NCBI GenBank assembly: GCA_036387315.1
Contig: DASVTY010000036.1
Span: 1-20,311 of the forward strand
DNA length: 20,311 nt
Direction of reading: 5' to 3'
Origin: JALZCH01 sp036387315
Lineage (GTDB): Bacteria; Acidobacteriota; Blastocatellia; Pyrinomonadales; Pyrinomonadaceae
Shown here: one piece after another, positions 7,148 to 14,553 of the stretch
Layout of the letters: each line of letters opens with the position of its first letter
Numbering within the stretch: position 1 is the first letter of the stretch
Position numbers and translations under genes: made by a program
The notes under the pieces: model-generated
The model's database searches: none
The model's input: the letters and a program-made list of their open reading frames with translations, nothing else
Told to the model about the DNA's origin: nothing

Positions 7148-7927
7148 ATGAGCTATAAAGATTACGGGAAAATCCGTCATAATCGCCCGTACATTCTTGA
7201 GTTCAAAAAGGACAAAGGCGAGCTGATTTATTTCGGCGCGGGACATTTCTACAGCTACGACGACCCGCAGGCGGCAGAGCTTGAAAAACGTTTTGCCGAA
7301 TTTAAACCGACGGTTATTTTAAACGAAAGCGGCACGCCGCCCGCTGCCGGAACCGCCAAAGAAGCAGTCGAAAAATACGGCGAGCCGGGATTGCTTAGTT
7401 TTCTGGCGAAAAAACACAACATTCCGATTAAATCCTTAGACCCGCCGCGATTGGAAGAAATGAAATACATTCTCGGAACAAAGCGCTGGACGCTCGAACA
7501 GGTTTTTCTGTTTTACGTTTTGCGCCGCGTGCCGGAAAACAACAAAAAAACAAATCCGAAAAAGCCCGAAGAACTGGTCGAAGAAGCGCTTCGCGGAGCG
7601 GCGAAAATGCCCGGTTTTGACAGTTTGCCGAAAACAATCGCCGAATTTGACGCCGTTGCCAAAAAGAATCTGCCGCAGGTCGCCGATTGGCGCAAGATTG
7701 AGCAAAAGATTTTTGATCCGAACCCGGATTTGGGCAATTTCACCAACGACATCGCCGACGCTTCTGTCAACTATCGAGGGCGTTTTATGGTCAAAACCTT
7801 AGCGGCAGAAGTCGAAAAAGGCGAGAGAGTTTTCGCCGTCATCGGCGCGAGCCACGTCGTCAAACAGGAAAAAGCGCTGAAAAATATCTTCAATCAAACG
7901 AAACAGACGGTTGCCGGAAACGATTAA
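7148..7927 (+). CDS. TraB/GumN/Tiki-like putative metallohydrolase
   Basis: The 259-residue protein has the three marks of the TraB/GumN (Tiki/ChaN-like) group: an N-terminal G-x-x-H (FGAGHFY, about residues 30-36), a conserved Glu soon after (ILNESGTPP, near 58-66) and a C-terminal G-x-x-H (VIGASHVV, about 232-239). Family members are usually exported or membrane-bound and are thought to be metal-dependent hydrolases; the substrate is unknown. This ORF has no signal peptide, but one lies in frame 5 codons upstream beyond a stop. AAAAGGAG directly after that stop is 9 nt from this ATG, so re-initiation could make a cytoplasmic form. It is the last gene of the 5444-7927 set and a terminator follows. 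Confidence 0.65.
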   Translation: MSYKDYGKIRHNRPYILEFKKDKGELIYFGAGHFYSYDDPQAAELEKRFAEFKPTVILNESGTPPAAGTAKEAVEKYGEPGLLSFLAKKHNIPIKSLDPPRLEEMKYILGTKRWTLEQVFLFYVLRRVPENNKKTNPKKPEELVEEALRGAAKMPGFDSLPKTIAEFDAVAKKNLPQVADWRKIEQKIFDPNPDLGNFTNDIADASVNYRGRFMVKTLAAEVEKGERVFAVIGASHVVKQEKALKNIFNQTKQTVAGND

Positions 7928-7952
7928 GATTCCGCGTCAATAAATTCATCAA

Positions 7953-7995
7953 ACAAACAAAACGGGCGGGACCTGTTCCTGCCCGTTTTTGTTTG
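7953..7995 (+). terminator. Rho-independent terminator after TraB-like gene
   Basis: AAAACGGGC (7959-7967) pairs with GCCCGTTTT (7981-7989). The stem continues inward through GGGA (7968-7971) with TCCT (7977-7980), giving about 13 bp and a 5-nt loop, followed by a T-tract. It closely resembles the hairpin at 8679-8715 on the other side of the toxin-antitoxin pair. Confidence 0.85.
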
Positions 7996-8048
7996 CGCGC
8001 ATCGCCATTTATGGCGTTAAATAAATGTTTGAAAGGCGGTGATGGCAG

Positions 8049-8264
8049 ATGAATCCATTACGACGAAAACCGAATGAAGAAAATCAACCGATGACCGAAG
8101 CCGAAATTGAACGAATTATGCGCGAAAATGGAATTGAGCCTTTTAACGTGGACGAAGGCATCGGCGAAGGCAAAGATTTATGGACTGACGAAGAGTTTGA
8201 AAATTTTCAAATCTGGCTCCGCGAGTTTAGAAAACAAGGAACATACAAATCGAAAATTGATTGA
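8049..8264 (+). CDS. VapB-type antitoxin candidate, 71 aa
   Basis: This small acidic protein is followed directly by a PIN-domain toxin gene; its TGA overlaps the toxin ATG by one base (TGATG), the usual layout of an antitoxin-toxin operon. Residues 15-28 (MTEAEIERIMRENG) and 44-60 (LWTDEEFENFQIWLREFR) look like helices of the toxin-wrapping type. No clear ribbon-helix-helix or AbrB DNA-binding domain is visible, so autoregulation is uncertain. The ribosome-binding site AAAGG (8032-8036) is 12 nt from this ATG. It is better placed for an out-of-frame ATG at 8042 that opens only 11 codons, so a leader peptide or start uncertainty is possible. M15 is a further start candidate. Confidence 0.65.
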   Translation: MNPLRRKPNEENQPMTEAEIERIMRENGIEPFNVDEGIGEGKDLWTDEEFENFQIWLREFRKQGTYKSKID

Positions 8265-8659
8265 TGGCGCGAGTTATTGACACAAACGTTTTCTCATATT
8301 TTCTCAAGGAAGATACTCGCGCCGATCTTTACCTTCCGCATATTACCAATCAATTTTTGATCGTTTCATTTATGACGGTGGCTGAAATCGAAGTATGGGC
8401 GCTGCGGGCAAATTGGGGAATCAAACGCAATGCCAAGTTTGAAAAAACGCTGCGGCGCTATTTTGTGCAAGGCGCGTCAAGACAAGTTTATCGTTTATGG
8501 GCAAAAGTCATTGACGAGGGAAGAAAAAGCGGCGCAAATATCGAACAAGCCGACGCTTGGATTGCCGCGACCGCACTTTATTTCAACATTCCGCTCGTTA
8601 CGCATAACAGAACCGATTTTCAATCCGTTAACGGTTTGCAGGTCATCAGCGAGCAGTAG
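8264..8659 (+). CDS. PIN-domain ribonuclease toxin, VapC family
   Basis: The 131-residue protein has the PIN-domain acidic set: D6 (MARVIDTNVF), E41 (TVAEIEVWAL), D97 (QADAWIAATAL) and D118 in THNRTDF. These residues bind the metal ion used to cleave RNA. VapC toxins typically cut tRNA or rRNA and are held inactive by the VapB partner encoded just upstream. I chose the ATG at 8264 rather than the TTG one codon earlier because the antitoxin stop overlaps it as TGATG. The closing motif LVTHNRTDF-x-VNGLQVI is typical of complete VapC proteins, so the toxin looks intact. Confidence 0.9.
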   Translation: MARVIDTNVFSYFLKEDTRADLYLPHITNQFLIVSFMTVAEIEVWALRANWGIKRNAKFEKTLRRYFVQGASRQVYRLWAKVIDEGRKSGANIEQADAWIAATALYFNIPLVTHNRTDFQSVNGLQVISEQ

Positions 8660-8678
8660 CGATTAATTACCAATTCAA

Positions 8679-8715
8679 AAAAAAACGGGTGTGGCTTGTC
8701 CTAGCCCGTTTTTTT
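8679..8715 (+). terminator. Terminator after the VapC gene
   Basis: AAAAAAACGGGT (8679-8690) pairs with GCCCGTTTTTTT (8704-8715), the last pair being T-G. A T-tract forms the 3' arm. The inner sequence (GTGGCTTGTCCTA) resembles the loop of the terminator at 7953-7995. Confidence 0.75.
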
Positions 8716-8740
8716 GTTTATAAATAGCCGACATTAGTTT

Positions 8741-9367
8741 ATGAATTTATTTGAAACATATCTCACCGACCTCGAAGCTATTTACCGCACCGGCGCAAGC
8801 ACGAAGGAAACGTCTTTTTATCCGGCAATCAACACGCTTTTTGACGGTTTGGGAAAAACTTTGAAACCGCGCGTGCGATGCGTGTTGACGCTCAAAAATC
8901 AGGGAGCGGGAATGCCGGACGGCGGATTTTTTACGGCTTCCCAATTACAACGCGGCGACAATCAGCCGCAATCGGGACAGCCGCCCGAACGCGGCGCAAT
9001 CGAAATCAAAGGTTTTGCGGACGATGTGCAAAAGATTGCCGATAGCGAACAAGTCAGAAAATATCTCGCCAAATACGGTCTGGTTTTGGTGACAAACTAT
9101 CGAGACTTTTTGCTGGTAGCGCAGGAAAACGGCGAGATAAAAGAGCTTGAACGCTATACTCTCGCTGAAAGTCAGGCGAAATTCTGGGCGAGAGCCGCAG
9201 ACAAACGAGCGTTTGCAGCCGAACACGAAGCGCGTTTTCTCGAATATCTCAAGCGCGTGATGCAGCAAACGCGCCGCTTTCCAATCCGCAGGAAGTCGCG
9301 TGGTTTCTGGCTTCTTACGCCCGCGACGCCAAAGCCAGGATTGAGACGGTTGATTTTCCCGCTTTAA
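8741..9367 (+). CDS. Type ISP-like R-M enzyme, N-terminal fragment (frameshifted)
   Basis: Up to about residue 175 this is the nuclease end of a single-chain restriction-modification enzyme. MPD with D60 and IEIK with E88 and K90 form a PD-(D/E)xK site, followed by DSEQVRKYLAKYGLVLVTN, the usual form in these proteins. After EYLKRVMQQ the frame ends in unrelated sequence. Frame +1 from about 9270 instead continues NAPLSNPQEVAWFLASY and on into the methyltransferase ORF that follows. The shift equals loss of one base, most simply from the A-run 9267-9269. The residues after the shift (RRFPIRRK to the stop) are therefore nonsense. As it stands the fragment cannot reach the methyltransferase domain. 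Confidence 0.8.
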   Translation: MNLFETYLTDLEAIYRTGASTKETSFYPAINTLFDGLGKTLKPRVRCVLTLKNQGAGMPDGGFFTASQLQRGDNQPQSGQPPERGAIEIKGFADDVQKIADSEQVRKYLAKYGLVLVTNYRDFLLVAQENGEIKELERYTLAESQAKFWARAADKRAFAAEHEARFLEYLKRVMQQTRRFPIRRKSRGFWLLTPATPKPGLRRLIFPL

Positions 9368-9447
9368 AGAAGCTGCGCGAAGCTCTCGAAGAAGCTCTCG
9401 GCATTCGTTTTGAAGGCGAGCGCGGCGAAAACTTTTTTCATTCGACT

Positions 9448-12249
9448 TTGATTCAAACGCTTTTTTACGGCGTCTTTTCCGCGTGGGTTTTATGGCACAA
9501 GGAAAATCCGCCGCGCACGAATGATTTTCGCTGGCGCGAAGCCGGATTTTATCTAGGCGTTCCGGTGATTCAGGTTTTGTTTGACGAAATCGCCAAACCC
9601 GGCAATCTGCGAAATCTCGATCTGGTCGAAGTGCTGGATTGGACGGGGAATGTTTTAAATCGAATTGTGCGGCAAGAGTTTTTCGCGCGTTTTGACGAAG
9701 GTCAAGCCGTGCAGTATTTTTACGAGCCGTTTTTGCAGCAGTTTGATCCCGAACTCCGCAAACAACTCGGTGTCTGGTACACGCCGCAGGAAATCGTCAA
9801 ATATATGGTCGCCCGCGTTGACACGGTTTTAAAGGAAGAATTAAATCTCGCAGACGGTCTGGCTGATCCAAATGTTTATGTGCTCGACCCGTGCTGCGGA
9901 ACGGGCGCTTATCTGGTCGAAGTCTTAAACCACATTCATCAAACGCTCGAACAGCGAGGCGAAGGCGCGCTTGCCGCAGAGGATTTGAAAAAAGCCGCGA
10001 CCGAGAGAGTTTTCGGTTTCGAGATTTTGCCCGCGCCGTTTGTCGTCGCGCATTTGCAGCTTGGGTTATTGCTCAACAATCTCGGCGCAAACATCGAGGA
10101 AGGCGAGCGCGTCGGCGTTTATCTAACCAACGCACTGACGGGCTGGGAGCCTGCCAAAGAACCGAAAACGCATTTGCTATTTCCCGAAATGGAAGCCGAA
10201 CGCGATCAGGCGGAAACAATCAAACGCGAAACGCCGATTCTGGTCATCATCGGCAATCCGCCTTACAATGCTTTCGCCGGAACATCGCCCGCCGAAGAAC
10301 AGGGACTCGTCGAACCTTACAAAGCGGGTTTGATTAAGAAATGGGGCATCAAGAAATTTAATCTCGATGAATTATACGTCCGCTTTTTCCGTCTCGCGGA
10401 ACGTCGCATTGCCGAAATGGGCGCGCGCAAAGGCGTCGTTTGCTACATCTCGAATTTCTCTTATTTGCGTGATCCTTCGTTTGTCGTGATGCGCGAAAAG
10501 TTTTTACGCGAGTTTGATTTGCTCTGGTTCGACAGCTTAAACGGCGATAGTCGGGAAACCGGAAAAGTAACGCCCGAAGGCAAACCAGACCCAAGCGTTT
10601 TTTCAACCGAATACAACCGCGAAGGAATCCGCGTCGGCACGGCAATCGGTTTGATGGTCAGAAAAGAACAACGCGACGAACAACCAACCGTCCGTTTCCG
10701 TCAATTCTGGGGCGTCAACAAACGCGAAGAATTGTTATCGAGTGTAGAGGAAAACGGCGACGCGGGACATCTTGTTAGGCGACTTGATCCGAATTGGGGA
10801 GTTGAGAAATCAACCGAAAGCGAAAGCGTTTTTGATTATCAAAACGTTTCGCCGCAGCCGGAAAGCCGCTTTTCGTTTTATTCATCTGATGTAAAAACAA
10901 ATTATTTTCAATGGGCATTATTAACAGAGTTGTGTGAAGAAAAGCCTGCTTACGGTCACATGGAAACGAGAGGTCTTTCTTTAATTTCAATGGATGAGGC
11001 AAAACTGCGGGAGCGAGTTCAGAAGTTTTTCGATGCAACAGTTTCCAATCAAGAAATGGAGAAAGTATCCCCTGAATTAATGGCTAAATACTCCCGATAT
11101 TATGGTCACGTTGATAGAGCTAAAATTCAACAAAAAATGAAATATGCGGACGAACACATTAGAAAATTCTACTTTAAACCTTTTGACTCAAGATTCAGTT
11201 ATGCCGATGCACAACGTCCGCTTTGGTCTGAGCCAAGTACAGCTCTTACTAAACACGCATGGAAAGGAAATTCTTTTTTGATTTCCAGAGTTTCAGGAGT
11301 TCGAGAACCTGAAGGAACACCGATGTATTTTGCTACAAGCATTTTTGAACGCGATGTGATTTCAGGTCACGCTAGAGCAATTCCTTTACAAATAAACATA
11401 GCTTATGTGTTAGACAAAAAATCCACTTTAGACTTTGGTTTTTCGGAAAATATAACGAAAGCAAATTTCTCGGAAAAAGCGCGGGCGTATTTGGCGGCGA
11501 TTGGCGTTGAAAATGTGGACGCATCGGCGGAAAAGGCTGGTTTGATTTGGATGCACGCGCTCGCCGTCGGTTACGCGCCGCTGTATCTCGAAGAAAACGC
11601 CGACGGAATCCGTGCGGATTTTCCGCGCGTGCCTTTGCCCGCTGAAATAGAAGTTTTGCAGACCTCTGCTTCACTGGGAAAAGAAGTCGCCGCGCTGCTC
11701 GATACCGAAAATCCTGTTGTCGGCGTCACTGCCGGAAATCTGCTCGCGCCGTTTGCCCGCATCGGCGTTCCGGCGAAAACTGACGGGACTAATCTGCAAG
11801 CCGCAGATTACGAGGTGCGCGCCAATTGGGGCTACGGCGGCAGAGACGGCGCGGTGACTATGCCGGGCAAAGGCAAAACAATCGTCCGCGATTATTCCGC
11901 GCAGGAAACCGAAGCAATCGAGCAAGCCGCCGCGCGTTTGGGCTACACGCCGGAACAAATTCTCGCTTGTCTCGGTGCGCAGGCGGTTGACGTTTATCTG
12001 AACGACGCGGCTTTCTGGCGCTGCGTCCCGCAAAGAGTTTGGGAATACACGATTGGCGGTTATCAGGTAATGAAAAAATGGCTCTCATATCGCGAATTTG
12101 CCGTTTTGGGCAGAGCCTTAACTGCCGACGAAGTGCGCGAAGTGATGAATATGGCGCGCCGACTGACCGCTCTGGTTTTGCTTGAGCCAAAACTAAACGA
12201 AAATTACGCGGCGTGCAAAAATAACAGTTACGAATGGAATAAGGTTTAG
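9448..12249 (+). CDS. Type ISP-like N6-adenine methyltransferase and specificity domain
   Basis: This is the larger part of the split enzyme; its true reading frame extends back to about 9271. DPCCGTGAY (residues 147-155) is the AdoMet-binding motif I, and NPPY (270-273) is the catalytic motif IV of gamma-class N6-adenine methyltransferases. Residues 480-930 fit the specificity region of type ISP enzymes such as LlaBIII, ending with VWEYTIGGYQVMKKWLSYRE, a hallmark of this group. The SF2 helicase of full-length LlaGI-type enzymes is absent, so it resembles the shorter nuclease-methylase-specificity form of about 1,170 residues. Codons for roughly residues 471-671 (10861-11460) are about 38% GC against about 60% on either side, which suggests an exchanged recognition domain. 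Methylation may survive if translation starts inside; restriction is doubtful. Confidence 0.85.
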   Translation: MIQTLFYGVFSAWVLWHKENPPRTNDFRWREAGFYLGVPVIQVLFDEIAKPGNLRNLDLVEVLDWTGNVLNRIVRQEFFARFDEGQAVQYFYEPFLQQFDPELRKQLGVWYTPQEIVKYMVARVDTVLKEELNLADGLADPNVYVLDPCCGTGAYLVEVLNHIHQTLEQRGEGALAAEDLKKAATERVFGFEILPAPFVVAHLQLGLLLNNLGANIEEGERVGVYLTNALTGWEPAKEPKTHLLFPEMEAERDQAETIKRETPILVIIGNPPYNAFAGTSPAEEQGLVEPYKAGLIKKWGIKKFNLDELYVRFFRLAERRIAEMGARKGVVCYISNFSYLRDPSFVVMREKFLREFDLLWFDSLNGDSRETGKVTPEGKPDPSVFSTEYNREGIRVGTAIGLMVRKEQRDEQPTVRFRQFWGVNKREELLSSVEENGDAGHLVRRLDPNWGVEKSTESESVFDYQNVSPQPESRFSFYSSDVKTNYFQWALLTELCEEKPAYGHMETRGLSLISMDEAKLRERVQKFFDATVSNQEMEKVSPELMAKYSRYYGHVDRAKIQQKMKYADEHIRKFYFKPFDSRFSYADAQRPLWSEPSTALTKHAWKGNSFLISRVSGVREPEGTPMYFATSIFERDVISGHARAIPLQINIAYVLDKKSTLDFGFSENITKANFSEKARAYLAAIGVENVDASAEKAGLIWMHALAVGYAPLYLEENADGIRADFPRVPLPAEIEVLQTSASLGKEVAALLDTENPVVGVTAGNLLAPFARIGVPAKTDGTNLQAADYEVRANWGYGGRDGAVTMPGKGKTIVRDYSAQETEAIEQAAARLGYTPEQILACLGAQAVDVYLNDAAFWRCVPQRVWEYTIGGYQVMKKWLSYREFAVLGRALTADEVREVMNMARRLTALVLLEPKLNENYAACKNNSYEWNKV

Positions 12250-12263
12250 AGCGCGCCTGAGAA

Positions 12264-12319
12264 GTCCGCAAAGCGGACATTGTGAAAATAGCCCAGCGAT
12301 TTATCGCTGGGCTATTTTC
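12264..12319. repeat. Palindromic repeat pair, REP-like
   Basis: A GTCCGC-AAA-GCGGAC hairpin (12264-12278) is followed by a perfect 17-bp inverted repeat: GAAAATAGCCCAGCGAT (12284-12300) against its exact reverse complement (12303-12319), with a 2-nt loop. It can act as a terminator for the methyltransferase gene. Read on the minus strand, the core translates to SPAINRWAIF. I recall that string from many unrelated hypothetical proteins, which suggests a dispersed repeat; that is memory, not a search. Confidence 0.75.
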
Positions 12320-12371
12320 GTTAATTCCCTCATGGGACAATAAAAATGCTTTTCAAAGTTATTCTAAAAGA

Positions 12372-12406
12372 AAAAAGGCGAAACCGATTGAAAGTTTCGC
12401 CTTTTT
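12372..12406. terminator. Bidirectional terminator before erpA
   Basis: AAAAAGGCGAAAC (12372-12384) is an exact reverse complement of GTTTCGCCTTTTT (12394-12406), with a 9-nt loop. It lies between the convergent methyltransferase and erpA genes and suits both. Confidence 0.88.
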
Positions 12407-12428
12407 CAATTTGTGTTCCGTATTTCGT

Positions 12429-12788
12429 TTAGGCGGTAAACGAGGTACCGCATCCGCAGCCGCCGGTGGCGTTCGGGTTTTCAAAGGTAAAGCCCGAACC
12501 CATCATATTTGAGGTGTAATCAACTTTGACGCCGTTTAGATATTGCGCCGAAAACATATCAACAAAAAGGCGCACGCCTTCTTTGTCTAAAATAAAATCG
12601 CCCTGGCGAGATTCTTCTTCGATGTTGAGGCTGTACTGAAAACCCGAACAGCCGCCCGGCACGACGCGGACGCGCAAACCGGCGGTTTCGGGCAAATCTT
12701 CTTCGCCAGCCAAAAATCCTTTAATTTCTTCTGCAGCCTGGCTCGTTAAAATAAGGTCAAAAGCCGGTGCGGCAACTGTTGGTGTCAT
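12429..12788 (-). CDS. erpA: Iron-sulfur cluster insertion protein ErpA/IscA family
   Basis: A 119-residue A-type carrier that receives Fe-S clusters from the assembly machinery and passes them to target enzymes in the cytoplasm. The three conserved cysteines are present: C47 in GGCSGFQY, and C111 and C113 in CGCG near the C-terminus. The core LRVRVVPGGCSGFQYSL and the MMGSGFTFENPNA stretch are typical of the ErpA branch, but IscA or SufA naming cannot be excluded from sequence alone. AGGAG lies about 11 nt before the ATG. Mrp, another Fe-S factor, is encoded 0.6 kb upstream on the same strand. Confidence 0.92.
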   Translation of the reverse strand: MTPTVAAPAFDLILTSQAAEEIKGFLAGEEDLPETAGLRVRVVPGGCSGFQYSLNIEEESRQGDFILDKEGVRLFVDMFSAQYLNGVKVDYTSNMMGSGFTFENPNATGGCGCGTSFTA

Positions 12789-12895
12789 TTTTTATTCGTC
12801 TCCTAAAAATCTATATTTAATTGCTACGATTTCAGTCAGTTATTGAATCCTGACTTTAAAGTAAATTTTACCGTTTTCACAAACAAATAACAAGA

Positions 12896-13375
12896 TTACA
12901 AAAACCAGTAAGCAAAAATAAGCAGCAGCATATTTAAACCCGCAACCATTCCGGCGCAAATCCAAACCAGCCAAACCTTGTCTGCCTTTGTGCGGTAAGT
13001 ATATGTTGACATCAGATTTGATTCAAACTGCGGCGTTTCTTCAAAATCAGGTTTTCTCAGACGAAAGATGCTGTAAATCGCCACAAATACGAACCAGAAC
13101 GGAAGGCTAAAGAAAATGCCCGCAAACTTTCCCAAGTTAAGCAGCAAATCAACCGATGTTGAAAATGCCGAATGAAACAACAGCAAAAACAGCCAAATTG
13201 CCACGTTTCCAACCGCGCCGATTGCAATCAGCCAATGCCAGAGACTTTTGCTTTCCTTAATTTCAACCTTGCTTACTGCATTTGTGACAAGTCTCTCGCC
13301 TACGGCACTTGGTCTGTAATAATCAAAAGTTGCCTTTGCTTTTTCAGCCTTTTCGGCTGCTTTTCGGTAATCCAT
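12896..13375 (-). CDS. Three-TM membrane protein, unknown function
   Basis: A 159-residue protein with a charged N-terminal part (YRKAAEKAEKAKATFDYY, residues 3-20) and hydrophobic segments near 46-68, 84-104 and 134-159. The last one runs to the very C-terminus. The soluble loop at 105-132 carries mixed charges. No motif allows a function to be named. The ribosome-binding site is weak (AGG about 15 nt upstream). It lies between mrp and erpA on the same strand, with gaps of 44 and 107 bp, so it may be co-transcribed with them. No Fe-S role can be inferred from its sequence. Confidence 0.75.
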   Translation of the reverse strand: MDYRKAAEKAEKAKATFDYYRPSAVGERLVTNAVSKVEIKESKSLWHWLIAIGAVGNVAIWLFLLLFHSAFSTSVDLLLNLGKFAGIFFSLPFWFVFVAIYSIFRLRKPDFEETPQFESNLMSTYTYRTKADKVWLVWICAGMVAGLNMLLLIFAYWFL

Positions 13376-13419
13376 TATTGAATTTTGAGCCTGAAGTTTA
13401 GTTAATCAGCAATTAGAAA

Positions 13420-14505
13420 TTAACTCCCCTTTCGCGAAATAACAAGGTCTGGTTTCATAGCTTCGATGGAAACATGGCGCGCGACGTTTTCCGCCATTTC
13501 GCGGAACGATTTGGCTTGCGGCGAACCGGGCTGCGAGATGACGACCGGAACGCCTGAGTCTCCGGCTTCGCGCACTTCCATTCCGAGCGGGATTTCGCCG
13601 AGAAACGACAAACCGTATTGATCTGCAACTCGGCGTCCGCCGCCTTCGCCGAAAATGTTATAGCGTTTTTCGGGCATATCCGGCGGGACAAAATAGCTCA
13701 TATTTTCCACCACGCCCAAAACCGGAACCGCGACGGTTTCAAACATTCTGATCGCGCGGCGCACATCCGACAAAGAAACTTCCTGCGGCGTCGTCACGAC
13801 AACCGCGCCCTGCACCGGAACGAGCTGCGCGAGGCTCAATTGCACGTCGCCGGTTCCCGGCGGCATATCAACAATCAAATAATCAAGCTCGCCCCACGCG
13901 ACATCCGCCAGAAATTGCCGGACAAGCCCGTGCAGCATCGGACCGCGCATAATCAAAGGTTTGTCGCCCGGCTGCAAATTGCCCATTGACATAACCTTGA
14001 CGCCGTGCGCTTCAATCGGCAGAAGCTGCTGCGCTCCGACTTCCGGCTGTTTATGTCCGATTCCGAGCATTATCGGCACGTTTGGTCCGTAGACATCGGC
14101 GTCCATCAAACCGACTTTTGCGCCGTCCAGAGCGAGCGAAACTGCCAGATTTACGGCGACGGTTGATTTACCGACTCCGCCTTTGCCGCTTGAAACGGCG
14201 ATAATGTTTTTCACGCCTGGCAGCGCCGGAGAGTTTGCCACGCCGCGACCTTTCGGCACTTCGGCGTCCATTGTCACTTTTACGCTGGAAACGCCGGGAA
14301 TTTCTCGCACAAGCGCGTGCGCTTCTGCTTCAAACGATTCTTTGACGGGACAAGCGGGAGTCGTCAAAACCAGCCGAAACGAAACGTCCGAGCCGTTGAT
14401 TATTAAATCTTTGACAAAGCCGAGCGTGACGATATCTTTGCCCAAATCCGGGTCTTTGATGTTTGATAAGGCAGCTAAAATTTGCTGTTCTGAAATTTGT
14501 GTCAT
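13420..14505 (-). CDS. mrp: Mrp/ApbC (NBP35) family Fe-S carrier ATPase
   Basis: A P-loop ATPase that carries or transfers Fe-S clusters. Using the ATG at 14505 (361 residues), residues 4-78 are the MIP18/DUF59 domain with C52 in TTPACPVKESFE. The deviant Walker A GKGGVGKST is at 107-115 and DMPPGTGD at 213-220. The frame is open further upstream, to 14598, but that extension overlaps the divergent glycosylase gene and has no family match; the shorter start has AAGAGAA just before it. The region after VENMSYF (266-272), which in E. coli Mrp/ApbC carries a C-x-x-C cluster-binding pair, reads VPPDMPEKRYNIFG with no cysteine. That variant form also occurs in other phyla. Confidence 0.92.
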   Translation of the reverse strand: MTQISEQQILAALSNIKDPDLGKDIVTLGFVKDLIINGSDVSFRLVLTTPACPVKESFEAEAHALVREIPGVSSVKVTMDAEVPKGRGVANSPALPGVKNIIAVSSGKGGVGKSTVAVNLAVSLALDGAKVGLMDADVYGPNVPIMLGIGHKQPEVGAQQLLPIEAHGVKVMSMGNLQPGDKPLIMRGPMLHGLVRQFLADVAWGELDYLIVDMPPGTGDVQLSLAQLVPVQGAVVVTTPQEVSLSDVRRAIRMFETVAVPVLGVVENMSYFVPPDMPEKRYNIFGEGGGRRVADQYGLSFLGEIPLGMEVREAGDSGVPVVISQPGSPQAKSFREMAENVARHVSIEAMKPDLVISRKGS

Positions 14506-14553
14506 TTCTCTTTTGATGCTTATTTTTGTTAGTTTTATCTTATTAGTTACATA

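Noticed and set aside
8042..8077. Eleven-codon ORF just before the antitoxin gene
   Set aside because: Its ATG has better ribosome-binding spacing than the antitoxin ATG, but it has no recognisable content; noted only as start uncertainty.
9250..9300. Programmed ribosomal frameshift in the R-M gene
   Set aside because: No slippery heptamer or following pseudoknot was seen at the junction (CAGCAAACG), so a plain deletion or sequencing error is simpler.
12282..12512. Plus-strand ORF across the palindrome at 12284-12319
   Set aside because: It runs through a palindromic repeat, a terminator and antisense into erpA; no ribosome-binding site.
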